From Nitrospira sp. CG24B (GTDB taxonomy: Bacteria; Nitrospirota; Nitrospiria; Nitrospirales; Nitrospiraceae): a stretch of DNA of 64,000 bases. Every line of letters starts with the position of its first letter. The first letter of the stretch is position 1. Below, one piece after another: positions 53,613 to 62,389 of the stretch. The translations under genes and the position numbers were made by a program. The DNA lies in contig NEWS02000007.1 in NCBI GenBank assembly GCA_002869845.2, forward strand, positions 195,320-259,319. The letters are read 5' to 3'. The notes under the pieces were generated by a model. It searched no databases, had not been told where the DNA came from, and was given only the letters and a program-made list of their open reading frames with translations.

Positions 53613-53894
53613 CTACTGTTGATTGAGCAATTCCTTCAGTTCTTTGCCGGCCTTAAAAAACGGGACTCGCTTGGCCGGTACCGCAACTGTCTCTCCGGTC
53701 TTTGGATTGCGCCCTTCTTTCATTCGACGAGCCCGCAGGCGAAAGCTGCCGAAGCCACGAATCTCAGTTTTATCGCCGTTTTTCAGCGAATCCCTGACAC
53801 AATCGAAAATGGTGTTGATCACTACTTCGGCCTGTCGCTTCGTCAGCGTGGTGACTTGCTCAGAAACTTTCTCAATGATCTGCGCCTTGGTCAT
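53613..53894 (-). CDS. HU/IHF family DNA-binding protein
   Basis: A 93-aa nucleoid protein that bends DNA. MTKAQIIEKVSEQVTTLTKRQAE forms the helical base; IRGFGSFRLRARRMKEGRNPKTGETVAVPAKRVPFFKAGKELKELL is the beta arm with the conserved RNPKTGE tip. Its place after rpsA and sppA matches the position of ihfB in proteobacteria. GGGAGGGTGGAG precedes the ATG at 53894; a GTG two codons upstream is also possible. Subunit identity (IHF-beta or HU) not decidable. Confidence 0.92.
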   Translation of the reverse strand: MTKAQIIEKVSEQVTTLTKRQAEVVINTIFDCVRDSLKNGDKTEIRGFGSFRLRARRMKEGRNPKTGETVAVPAKRVPFFKAGKELKELLNQQ

Positions 53895-53942
53895 CTCCAC
53901 CCTCCCTTCGCCGCGATAACCGCCACACCTTCATGGCCACAG

Positions 53943-54845
53943 CTAGAAGGCCATAAGATACTTCAAATTCACACCCGGCTGAACATCCAACTTGGGGAAC
54001 AGCATGCTGAGTTTTGAGTCCAGAATTTCACGAAGGGAAAAGCGACGGCGAGGCTCGATGACCTTCGGTTCCCCTTCGATCCCGACGACCTCCGCAGCCA
54101 GCTGAATGGCATCCTCCAAGTCGCCGAGTTCGTCGACCAGCTTGGCTTCCTTAGCCTGGCGTCCGGTAAAAATTCGACCGTCGGCCAGCGCTTGAGCAGC
54201 CCGGAGTTCGAGTGAACGGCCTTCCGCTACGGCCTCGATAAACTGCTTATGGACATCATCCATCACGCCCTGTAATAAACCTCTTTCATCCGTACTCATC
54301 TTCCGAAGTGGAGAACCGACATCCTTATACTTTCCGCTCTTAATGACGACCCCCTCCACACCGATCTTCTGGAGTAACCCTTCCACATTGGCCGTTTCCA
54401 TAATGACGCCGATACTACCGGTCAGAGTCCCAGGATTGGCCACAATCCGATCCGTTGCGGCAGCGATGTAATATCCTCCCGATGCGGCGACACTTCCCAT
54501 TGACGCGATCACCGCCTTGTTGTGCTTACTTCTGACCTGCTTGACGGCGTTATAAATCTCTTGTGATGGCACCACGCCGCCTCCAGGACTATCAATTCTA
54601 ATGACGATGGCCTTGACGGAAGGATTTTCGCTGAATCGCTTCAGCTCTCCAATGGTCGTCTGAGAATCCAAAATGACTCCCTCAACTCGAATCAGAGCGA
54701 TGCGGTCATCAGTGGATAAATCGAGGTCGGGGAACAAGAGATTGATCAGTGTCAGCACCCCCAGCCCCACTGCGAAAAGCCAAAAGGCTTTCCGCAGTAG
54801 ATGGCGCTTGGGAGGCCGTTCCGCCTGTGTCACTTCATCCGCCAT
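53943..54845 (-). CDS. sppA: SppA, signal peptide peptidase (36K type)
   Basis: A 300-aa membrane-anchored serine/lysine protease that degrades signal peptides. One helix (FWLFAVGLGVLTLINLLF), then IRIDSPGGGVVPSQEIYNAV, catalytic Ser in MGSVAASGGYYIAAATDRIVANPGTLTGSIGVI and Lys in VIKSGKYKDVGSP. Short single-domain type as in Bacillus. Follows rpsA by 35 bp in the same direction. Confidence 0.93.
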   Translation of the reverse strand: MADEVTQAERPPKRHLLRKAFWLFAVGLGVLTLINLLFPDLDLSTDDRIALIRVEGVILDSQTTIGELKRFSENPSVKAIVIRIDSPGGGVVPSQEIYNAVKQVRSKHNKAVIASMGSVAASGGYYIAAATDRIVANPGTLTGSIGVIMETANVEGLLQKIGVEGVVIKSGKYKDVGSPLRKMSTDERGLLQGVMDDVHKQFIEAVAEGRSLELRAAQALADGRIFTGRQAKEAKLVDELGDLEDAIQLAAEVVGIEGEPKVIEPRRRFSLREILDSKLSMLFPKLDVQPGVNLKYLMAF

Positions 54846-54880
54846 TGGCCATATCCCACATCGTTCCCAAACCGATCACC

Positions 54881-56596
54881 TTAGTTTTGATCGTCCGGTT
54901 GCGACCGTTTCCGGCTCTGTTTGGCCGCCCGCCCTAGACTCTGGTCCAGCACACCTTGTGTCGAGTGATAGTCGTCAACCTGCTTACGCTCCCAGTCCTG
55001 TTGATGATCCCGAAGGCTGAGTGCGATCTTGCGTTCCTCTCGATCGACCTTGATTATCTTCGCCGTCACGTCATCCTGCAACTTAAACTTTTCTTCCAGC
55101 TTCGCAGAGGGTTCAAGACCAGATTCGCTGACATGGATTAAGCCCTCCACCCCAGCGTCCAACTCGATGAAGATTCCAAAATCAGCGACTTTCGACACCT
55201 TGCCGGTCACTGAATCGCCGATGTGATAGCGAGCTGGAATCGCCTCATCCCACGGATCACGCGCCAACTGCTTATAGCCCAACGAGAGCCGTTCTTTTTC
55301 TTTGTCGATACGTAACACAACCGCTTCCACTTTTTGTCCTTTTTTGAACAGCTCAGAGGGATGCTTGATGTGCTTCGTCCACGACATGTCGGAAATATGA
55401 ATGAGTCCGTCAATCCCCTCTTCAAGTCCAATGAAGGCACCGAAATCAGTCAGGCTCTTTACTTTTCCCTCAATACGAGTCCCGACCGGATATTTGCCTT
55501 CGATCATGTCCCAGGGATTGGGCGCCGTTTGTTTCATGCCTAATGAGATCTTGCGGCTCGCGGGGTCGACATTGAGCACCGCGGCTTCCACTTGATCACC
55601 AACCGCTACGACTCTCGATGGATGCCGGACCTCGTGCGTCCACGACATCTCGGAAACGTGCACCAATCCCTCAACACCCGGCTCCAGCTCCACGAACGCT
55701 CCGTAATCGGTCAGACTCACCACACGACCACGGACTCTCGTTCCAATCGGATACTTACCGGCAACATTGGTCCAAGGATCCGCACTCTTCTGCTTGAGCC
55801 CGAGAGAAATGCGACCGGTTTCGCGATCATATTTCAGAACGGTGACTTCGGCCTTATCTCCCACCGTAAACAGTTCCGATGGGTGTCCAACTCGCCCCCA
55901 CGACATGTCGGTGATATGCAGCAACCCGTCAATCCCGCCGAGATCAATGAACGATCCGTAGTCGGTGATGTTCTTGACGGTCCCCTGGATGAGTTGTCCT
56001 TCTTTGAGCGTAGCCAGCGTCGTCTGCCGCTTTTTATCCCTGGTTTCTTCCAACAACACACGCCTTGACACGACCACATTCCCTCGCCGGTGGTTGATCT
56101 TGATGATCTTCAGGGGGAAAGTCTTTCCAACGAGCCCATCCAGATCACGAACCGGATGAAGATCGATTTGCGAGCCTGGCAAGAACGCTTTGACACCAAT
56201 ATCGACCATCATGCCGCCTTTGATGCGTGAGACAATCTTCCCTTCTATACTCTTCTCTTCCTTATAGAGGGTCTCGAGTTCTTCCCAAATTTTCATCTTG
56301 TCGGCTTTTTCCTTGGAAAGGACGAGATTGCCGTCTGCGTCTTCACATTCTTCGATATAGACTTGGACCCGGTCACTGATCTTGAGATTCTGAAGCTCCT
56401 CGGAAGAAAACTGATCAGTCGGAATCATACCCTCTGATTTGTACCCGATATCGATGACGACCTTGTCCTTGGTCAAGGCCACGACCCGGCCCTCGGTAAT
56501 CGTGCCTTCTTCAAGGTTCTTGAAAGTTTCTTCGTACAACGCGGCCAATGCATCGCGGTCTAACTGAGCGTCACTGCTGTTGGATACCGTACTCAT
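54881..56596 (-). CDS. rpsA: 30S ribosomal protein S1
   Basis: A 571-aa protein of six S1 RNA-binding repeats: the first two are divergent (GRVVALTKDKVVIDIGYKSEG; GKIVSRIKGGMMVDIGVKAFLPGS), the next four near-identical (GTVKNITDYGSFIDLGGIDGLLHITDMSWGR, GRVVSLTDYGAFVELEPGVEGLVHVSEMSWT and so on). It recruits mRNA to the ribosome. Length like E. coli (557). ATG at 56596 with AGGTAGGA upstream. Confidence 0.97.
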   Translation of the reverse strand: MSTVSNSSDAQLDRDALAALYEETFKNLEEGTITEGRVVALTKDKVVIDIGYKSEGMIPTDQFSSEELQNLKISDRVQVYIEECEDADGNLVLSKEKADKMKIWEELETLYKEEKSIEGKIVSRIKGGMMVDIGVKAFLPGSQIDLHPVRDLDGLVGKTFPLKIIKINHRRGNVVVSRRVLLEETRDKKRQTTLATLKEGQLIQGTVKNITDYGSFIDLGGIDGLLHITDMSWGRVGHPSELFTVGDKAEVTVLKYDRETGRISLGLKQKSADPWTNVAGKYPIGTRVRGRVVSLTDYGAFVELEPGVEGLVHVSEMSWTHEVRHPSRVVAVGDQVEAAVLNVDPASRKISLGMKQTAPNPWDMIEGKYPVGTRIEGKVKSLTDFGAFIGLEEGIDGLIHISDMSWTKHIKHPSELFKKGQKVEAVVLRIDKEKERLSLGYKQLARDPWDEAIPARYHIGDSVTGKVSKVADFGIFIELDAGVEGLIHVSESGLEPSAKLEEKFKLQDDVTAKIIKVDREERKIALSLRDHQQDWERKQVDDYHSTQGVLDQSLGRAAKQSRKRSQPDDQN

Positions 56597-56652
56597 ATGA
56601 ACGTCCTACCTCTTCCGACTGTTGTCGGGTGCTGATGGTGAAGTCGCCGAGC

Positions 56653-57345
56653 TCACTCAGCGTTGTGAGCGTCGGTGGTTGGCCTGTTTGGTGTGTCGGG
56701 CGCCAGGTCGTTCTTCCCCTTTGGAGCAAGAACTTGACCTAAGGCTGCAATGTGCTCGATCACCGTACGGCTGACCTGTTGATAGAACTGTTTCGCTTCT
56801 GCCCTCTCTTTTTGTTTTCCCGGTTCGAACTGAATCGGTTCCCCAAATCGTACCGTGACCTGACGTAATCGAGGCCAACGAGCCCCGATGGGTAGCACGT
56901 CAAAGGTTCCTTTCAAGTAGGCTGGGACGACCGGGCACCCGGTCTGAGACACAATCACTCCGATACCTGCTTTCGGAGGCCGGAGGTGGCCATCATGACT
57001 GCGACCGCCTTCGGGGAAAATGACCACCACATGACCTGCTCGAATCAGGTTGATCGCCTTCCCAAACGCCTCTCGGTCGAGACGTCCCAGTCTCACCGGT
57101 ATCCAGCCCAACGCCTGCAACAGACCGTTCAACACCGGGATCGGAAACAAGTCGTTCCGTCCCAAGTACCAAGCCCTCCGACGCATCCCGCAGCCGAGTA
57201 GCGGAATGTCGAGGTAGCTGGCGTGGTTTGCCGCGATCAGCATCCCTCCGGTCTGAGGAACCCGACCTTCGACACGATACCGAAAGCACATCCAGCTGAC
57301 GGCTCGCGCCAACACCCACAGAAATCCGTAAATAACCCCACTCAC
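56653..57345 (-). CDS. plsC: 1-acyl-sn-glycerol-3-phosphate acyltransferase
   Basis: A 230-aa membrane-associated acyltransferase making phosphatidic acid. N-terminal hydrophobic segment VIYGFLWVLARAVSWMCF; catalytic NHASYLD (H-x4-D); WIPVRLGR; substrate motif VVIFPEGGRSHDG; and VPAYLKGTFDVLP. The C-terminal tail is charged. Its GTG start overlaps the cmk stop by 4 bp, the cmk-plsC-rpsA order being common in Clostridia and others. Confidence 0.9.
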   Translation of the reverse strand: MSGVIYGFLWVLARAVSWMCFRYRVEGRVPQTGGMLIAANHASYLDIPLLGCGMRRRAWYLGRNDLFPIPVLNGLLQALGWIPVRLGRLDREAFGKAINLIRAGHVVVIFPEGGRSHDGHLRPPKAGIGVIVSQTGCPVVPAYLKGTFDVLPIGARWPRLRQVTVRFGEPIQFEPGKQKERAEAKQFYQQVSRTVIEHIAALGQVLAPKGKNDLAPDTPNRPTTDAHNAE

Positions 57346-58001
57346 GACCCGGTCGACATAGCCGCGATCATCTGCTCCACTACTTGATCAGGGCTCAGGG
57401 TAGAGGTATCGATGAATCGTGCGTCATCCGCCGGAACCAATGGATCGATCGAACGGGTCCGATCGCGCCGGTCTCGGTCCGACAGATCTTGGGACGTTGT
57501 TTCAACCGTCCCCCCACGGCCCACGGCCACCAGTTCACGGTGCCGTCGCGCGACTCGTACCGTCGCATCTGCCTCTAAGAAAAACTTGAACGGTGCAGAG
57601 GGAAACACCCTTGTGCCGATGTCCCGTCCCTCCGCAACCACCGATCCACGCTGGCCGATCTGACGCTGGATCGGTAACAGCCATTCACGGACGGCGGGGA
57701 TAGCGGACACAATAGACGCTGCCGTCGTGACGTCGGGCGTACGAAGGTCCCCTGTCACGTCCAGGCCATCGACCAAGACCTGCACCAGGCCATGTTGAAA
57801 CTGCATGTGAATCGAGGTGGCCGGGAGAAGTGTCGTCACCTGCGCCTGATCAGTCGGACGGATCCTCGACTGCAAGGTTTTCCATGCGAGGGCTCGGTAC
57901 AGTGCCCCTGTATCAAGATAGAGGTAGCCAAGACGAGCCGCCAATAATTTGGCTACTGTACTCTTGCCCACCCCCGCTGGTCCATCAATCGCGATAATCA
58001 C
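57342..58001 (-). CDS. cmk: cytidylate kinase
   Basis: A 219-aa kinase that phosphorylates CMP and dCMP. P-loop AIDGPAGVGKSTVAKLLAAR, YLYLDTGALYRALAWK, LDVTGDLRTPDV, EGRDIGTRVFPSAPFKFFLEAD, DRRDRTRSIDPLVPADDARFIDTS are all family motifs. Lies 44 bp after aroA and overlaps plsC. Confidence 0.96.
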   Translation of the reverse strand: MIIAIDGPAGVGKSTVAKLLAARLGYLYLDTGALYRALAWKTLQSRIRPTDQAQVTTLLPATSIHMQFQHGLVQVLVDGLDVTGDLRTPDVTTAASIVSAIPAVREWLLPIQRQIGQRGSVVAEGRDIGTRVFPSAPFKFFLEADATVRVARRHRELVAVGRGGTVETTSQDLSDRDRRDRTRSIDPLVPADDARFIDTSTLSPDQVVEQMIAAMSTGS

Positions 58002-58045
58002 TCAGTCCCCTCACTGCTCGAACCGTACTATCTGTCCCACCACTC

Positions 58046-59371
58046 TCACCCAGGTTGGGTCAACAGATTGGTGAGCGTCTTTTCAAAATTCGGGAATGAC
58101 GTATCCACGCAGCTCGTATCAGCAATCGTCATACTCTGCTCCGCCGTCAGCCCACCGATGGCGAGAGACATGGCCACACGATGGTCTCCATGGCTTTGGG
58201 CCTTGTCCGCCGCGTTCAGCCTGCCGTTCTCTCCTCCTTGGCCCAATCCACGGATGACCATCCCGTCAGGCCGTTCTTCGATGAGCGCTCCCATGGCCTG
58301 CAACTCGCAGCTCATGGTCGCAATCCGATCACTTTCTTTGACCCGCAGTTCCTCTGCTCCGGAAATCACCGTATCCCCTTCCGCCACAGCGGCAGCTACG
58401 CATAGCACGGGAAACTCATCAATCGTGTGTGGGATGAGGTCCTGGCCGATCGTCACACCTTTCAGAGCGGATGACTTCACGCGGAGATCCGCGACCGGTT
58501 CGCCCGCCGCTTCTCGCAGACCCAGAACCTGAATATCGGCTCCCATCTTTTTCATGATCTCAAGGAGGCCGGTTCTGGTCGGATTCATGCCGACATTGTA
58601 GATAGTGATATCAGATCCTCTTACAATCGTCGCTCCGACGATGAAAAATGCGGCTGCCGAGAAATCACCGGGAATGGTTACATGAACGCCTCGCCATCCG
58701 ACCGATGGCCGCCCGTGCAAGACCAAAGCACCGTCGTCTTCTTTCGCAAGAGGGATTCCAAAGAACTGAAACATCCGCTCAGTATGGTCTCGTGACAGAC
58801 GGGGTTCTTTATACCGAGTCTGCCCTTGAGCGAAAAGACCGGCGAGCAGGAGCGACGACTTAATCTGCGCGCTAGCCACGGGGGAGGAGTACTCAATGGC
58901 GTGAAGGCCTGCCCCTGTAATTGCTAAGGGAGCCAGCTCTCCTCCTTTACCGCCTCCAATAACTGCCCCCATCTCACGCAGCGGCTTGACGACTCGACCC
59001 ATAGGACGCCGTCTGATCGATTCATCGCCAGTAAGGATCGAGAAAAAATCTTGTCCGGCCAGGAGGCCCGTGAGCAGACGGATGCCAGTCCCAGAATTGC
59101 CGCAATCGATCGGGCCAGTTGGTTCAGAAAGCCCCCAAAACCCCTTCCCGCAGACAGTTAATTCAGTTGGAGTCTGGGTAATAGGAATCCCCAGTCCCTG
59201 AAAGGCCCGCATCGTGTTCAGACAATCCTCTCCCTGGCAGTAACCCGCAATCGTGCTCGTCCCTTCCGCCAGTGCGGTGAGGATGATCGCCCGATGGGTG
59301 AGCGACTTGTCGCCAGGAACGATGGTCGTTCCTCGCAGTGGCCGGCCAGGGGTGATCGTCAATGATGTCAT
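58046..59371 (-). CDS. aroA: EPSP synthase, 3-phosphoshikimate 1-carboxyvinyltransferase
   Basis: A 441-aa shikimate-pathway enzyme. PGDKSLTHRAIILTALAEGTS, GNSGTGIRLLTGLLAG, GDESIRRRPMGRVVKPL, EYSSPVASAQIKSSLLLAGL, DEFPVLCVAAAVAEG, GAEELRVKESDRIA and QSHGDHRVAMSLAIGG cover both halves of the inside-out barrel. ATG start overlaps the tyrA stop by 4 bp. Confidence 0.96.
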   Translation of the reverse strand: MTSLTITPGRPLRGTTIVPGDKSLTHRAIILTALAEGTSTIAGYCQGEDCLNTMRAFQGLGIPITQTPTELTVCGKGFWGLSEPTGPIDCGNSGTGIRLLTGLLAGQDFFSILTGDESIRRRPMGRVVKPLREMGAVIGGGKGGELAPLAITGAGLHAIEYSSPVASAQIKSSLLLAGLFAQGQTRYKEPRLSRDHTERMFQFFGIPLAKEDDGALVLHGRPSVGWRGVHVTIPGDFSAAAFFIVGATIVRGSDITIYNVGMNPTRTGLLEIMKKMGADIQVLGLREAAGEPVADLRVKSSALKGVTIGQDLIPHTIDEFPVLCVAAAVAEGDTVISGAEELRVKESDRIATMSCELQAMGALIEERPDGMVIRGLGQGGENGRLNAADKAQSHGDHRVAMSLAIGGLTAEQSMTIADTSCVDTSFPNFEKTLTNLLTQPG

Positions 59372-60261
59372 GCGTGGCTCAGAGAGGAACTCGTCAACTT
59401 GTCACGCTCGCCCTTGGCTCGCTCAAGCAACTTCTCGATTCCGGCAGCATCCCTAGCGTTAATCAGTTGCTTCACTTCTTCAAGGGCCCGTACATATCTG
59501 TCGATATAGGACACCACGTTATCTCGATTCCACAAGAAAATGTCTCGCCACATTTCCGGAGAACTCGCAGCGATCCTGGTCGTATCCCGTAAGCCTCCTC
59601 CGGAATGGCCGGCAAGATCCAATGAGGGGACCTGCTGATCGCGAAGCTCGGCTAGGGCGTTCATCAAGGCAAAGGCGGCCACATGGGGCAGATGACTGAC
59701 GGCTCCCAGGATTTGGTCGTGCAGATGCGGATCCATCGTTAAGACAATCGAACCGGCTTCTTCCCACAGTTGTCTCACCCGGTCAAGTGCCGCCGAATCT
59801 GTCCGTGTTGTCGGCGTCAGAATACAGCGTGCGCCCTTGAACAGTTGATCGGACCCAGCCGCGACTCCCGTCTTTTCTTTCCCCGCGATGGGATGGGCCC
59901 CAACAAAGTGCACGCCCGCCGGCATCGCCGCTTCCGACCGTTCAACCAAGACGCCTTTCACACTGCCCACATCACTCACGATCGCAGCGGGAGCAAGGCA
60001 ATGGGCCCATTCATGAAGATGTCGCTCATAAGTATCGACCGGTGTCGCAAGCACCACCAAATCCGCTCCACGCACACCCTCTTGAGGATCAGCCACGTAT
60101 CGATCGATCGCGCCTAAAGCAACCGCTGTCTTGAGATTCTCGACACGACGACCGACGCCGACGACGTGATCAGCCAACGCCTTCCGCCGGAGGATCATCC
60201 CGAGTGATCCACCGATCAGCCCCACACCAATGATGGCAACCTGCTTGAAATGAACGGCCAT
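59368..60261 (-). CDS. tyrA: prephenate (or arogenate) dehydrogenase
   Basis: A 297-aa enzyme of tyrosine synthesis. NAD(P) site VAIIGVGLIGGSLGMILRRK; the catalytic GAHPIAGKEKTGVAAGSDQLFKGA; LGAVSHLPHVAAFALMNAL; GGLRDTTRIAASSPEMWRDIFLWN. No chorismate mutase part is fused; that activity is on the pheA product. Specificity for prephenate or arogenate is not decidable. 9 bp after aroF. Confidence 0.94.
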   Translation of the reverse strand: MAVHFKQVAIIGVGLIGGSLGMILRRKALADHVVGVGRRVENLKTAVALGAIDRYVADPQEGVRGADLVVLATPVDTYERHLHEWAHCLAPAAIVSDVGSVKGVLVERSEAAMPAGVHFVGAHPIAGKEKTGVAAGSDQLFKGARCILTPTTRTDSAALDRVRQLWEEAGSIVLTMDPHLHDQILGAVSHLPHVAAFALMNALAELRDQQVPSLDLAGHSGGGLRDTTRIAASSPEMWRDIFLWNRDNVVSYIDRYVRALEEVKQLINARDAAGIEKLLERAKGERDKLTSSSLSHA

Positions 60262-60269
60262 ACTGGGCG

Positions 60270-61283
60270 TTACAGCTCTCTGCCCACAGCTTTGGCGATA
60301 TTCCTGAGATCGGCCATCAGAGCCTTGAACTTCGAGGGCTTGATGGACTCTTCACCGTCACAGAGCGCACACTCTGGGTTTGAGTGAACTTCGATGAGCA
60401 GGCCATCGGCACCGGCGGCGACCGCCGCTTTTGACATCGGAGCCACAAGATCCCACTTGCCTGTGGCGTGACTGGGATCAACAATGACGGGGAGATGCGA
60501 GAGCTCTTTCAATGTTGGAATAGCCGCGAGATCCAGTGTATTGCGATATTGCGTTTCGAAGGTGCGGATGCCCCGCTCGCACAACATCACGTTCTGGTTA
60601 CCTCGGGACATGATGTACTCGGCCGACAGAAGAAACTCCTTGATTGTCGCCGACAGGCCCCGTTTTAAGAGTACCGGCTTGTCGTATGCGCCGACCTCCT
60701 TGAGGAGCTCGAAGTTCTGCATGTTTCGCGCGCCGATCTGGATGATGTCCGCCTTCTCGAGAAAGAGCTCGATGTCCCTGGTGTCAAGAATCTCACTGAC
60801 GACCGGTAACCCCGTTTGCTTTCTTGCTTCGACCAGGTAGTCCAACCCCTCACGACCCAACCCTTGAAAGGAATAGGGTGACGTTCTGGGCTTATAGGCT
60901 CCACCACGAAGAATCGCAGCCCCAGAAGCCTTCACTTCATGTGCAATCCCCACCGTGAGCTCCAGTCGCTCGACCGCGCAGGGTCCCGCCATGATGACAA
61001 GTTTTTTGGCGCCGATTTTGACACCACCGACATCGATGATCGTCGCTTCCTTCTTAAACTCACGGCTGACCAGTTTCCATGGTGCCAAGATCGGCAGAAC
61101 ACTTTCTACCCCAGGGAGCGCCGTCAAGGGCTGATTGTGCAGGATTCGGTCATCACCGATGACACCGATAATGGTGCGTTCCTGGCCCGTAGAGATTTGC
61201 GATTTTAAGCCTAAATCCCGCAATCGATCAATGATGTGGTCAACTTCACTTTCGGACGCTTCTGGTTTCAACACGATGATCAT
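60270..61283 (-). CDS. aroF: DAHP synthase (type I-beta with N-terminal ACT-like domain)
   Basis: A 337-aa enzyme that opens the shikimate pathway by joining PEP and erythrose 4-phosphate. Residues 1-70 (MIIVLKPEASESEVDHIIDRL...) are the ferredoxin-like regulatory domain; the barrel has MAGPCAVE, RGGAYKPRTSPYSFQGLG, IQIGARNMQN, LLKRGLSATIKEFL, CERGIRTFE, VDPSHATGK and IEVHSNPECALCDG, as in Thermotoga. The N-terminal domain suggests feedback control by tyrosine or phenylalanine. Confidence 0.95.
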   Translation of the reverse strand: MIIVLKPEASESEVDHIIDRLRDLGLKSQISTGQERTIIGVIGDDRILHNQPLTALPGVESVLPILAPWKLVSREFKKEATIIDVGGVKIGAKKLVIMAGPCAVERLELTVGIAHEVKASGAAILRGGAYKPRTSPYSFQGLGREGLDYLVEARKQTGLPVVSEILDTRDIELFLEKADIIQIGARNMQNFELLKEVGAYDKPVLLKRGLSATIKEFLLSAEYIMSRGNQNVMLCERGIRTFETQYRNTLDLAAIPTLKELSHLPVIVDPSHATGKWDLVAPMSKAAVAAGADGLLIEVHSNPECALCDGEESIKPSKFKALMADLRNIAKAVGREL

Positions 61284-61301
61284 AATTCCCTCACTCTATT
61301 C

Positions 61302-62387
61302 TTACCTGCCTCCATCCAAGACGTTCTTGAGAGCCTGGAGGAAGGCAACATTTTCGTCCGGTTGACCGATGGTGACGCGAATCATCGCTCCTTCGATATG
61401 CCGCACAATAATCCCCTTTCGCAGCAGTGCGTCGAACACCAGTCGCCCATCCTGTTTCGCATCAAAGTAGAGAAAGTTGGCTTCACTCGGGATCGAAGTT
61501 ATCCCGAGCGCGCGCAGCCCTTGTTCCATCTGCGCCATCCCAGCCTCGTTGACGGCCCGGCTCTTGGCTACATGCTCGTCATCGCCCAAGGCAGCCAGCG
61601 CGGCCTTCTGGGCCAGGCTGTTAGCATTGAATGGAGGCCGAATCCTGTTCAGGAAGTCGACCACCTCGTTCGTGCTGATGCCGTATCCAATTCGTAGCCC
61701 TGCCAGGCCATAGATCTTGGAGAAGGTCCGCAAGACAATCGCGTTCCGCCCCTGCTTCACATACGCCAGCGCATTGGGGAATTGTGGATTGCGGACATAC
61801 TCGAAATAGGCTTCGTCGAATACCACGATGACATCCTGAGGCACGTTGGCCATGAGGCGATCGACCGCGTCCGCCGAGACCATTGTCCCGGTGGGATTGT
61901 TGGGATTGCAGAGAAAGAGCAATCGAGTCCGAGGCGTCACGGCCCGTACCATCGACTCAAGGTCATGAGTCCAATTGGTAAGAGGCACGACTATCGGCTT
62001 GCCGTGGACAGCGGTGACCTCCATCTTATAGATCACGAACGTGTGATCGGCCATGATGGCTTCATCGCCAGGCATCAAGAACGTCCTCACCAACAACCCG
62101 AGGATCTCGTCCGACCCATTGCCCAAAATGACTTGCTCACGTCCCACTTTCCAACGGTCAGCAAGGGCCTGCCGAAGCTGATAGGCACCACCGTCTGGAT
62201 ATCGATGCAGCATATCCTGCGCACCGGTCAACGCGGCCAAGGCCTTCGGTGAAGGGCCGAGCGGATTCTCGTTGGACGCAAGCTTGATCACGCGGGCGAG
62301 CCCAAGCTCACGCTGAAGCTCATCGATTGGTTTACCAGGAACGTAAGGGCTCAGAGATCGGATATCGGGATGGACATGCAGTGCCAT
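61302..62387 (-). CDS. hisC: HisC-type aminotransferase, likely aromatic in this context
   Basis: A 361-aa PLP enzyme, fold type I. KLASNENPLGPSPKALAAL, GNGSDEILGLLVRTFL, FLCNPNNPTGTMV, VFDEAYFEYV and the PLP lysine in RTFSKIYGLAGLRIGYG identify HisC. No other his genes are nearby, and it sits between pheA and aroF, so a role in the last transamination of phenylalanine and tyrosine (with or without histidinol phosphate) is likely. 2 bp after pheA. Confidence 0.93.
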   Translation of the reverse strand: MALHVHPDIRSLSPYVPGKPIDELQRELGLARVIKLASNENPLGPSPKALAALTGAQDMLHRYPDGGAYQLRQALADRWKVGREQVILGNGSDEILGLLVRTFLMPGDEAIMADHTFVIYKMEVTAVHGKPIVVPLTNWTHDLESMVRAVTPRTRLLFLCNPNNPTGTMVSADAVDRLMANVPQDVIVVFDEAYFEYVRNPQFPNALAYVKQGRNAIVLRTFSKIYGLAGLRIGYGISTNEVVDFLNRIRPPFNANSLAQKAALAALGDDEHVAKSRAVNEAGMAQMEQGLRALGITSIPSEANFLYFDAKQDGRLVFDALLRKGIIVRHIEGAMIRVTIGQPDENVAFLQALKNVLDGGR

Positions 62388-62389
62388 AG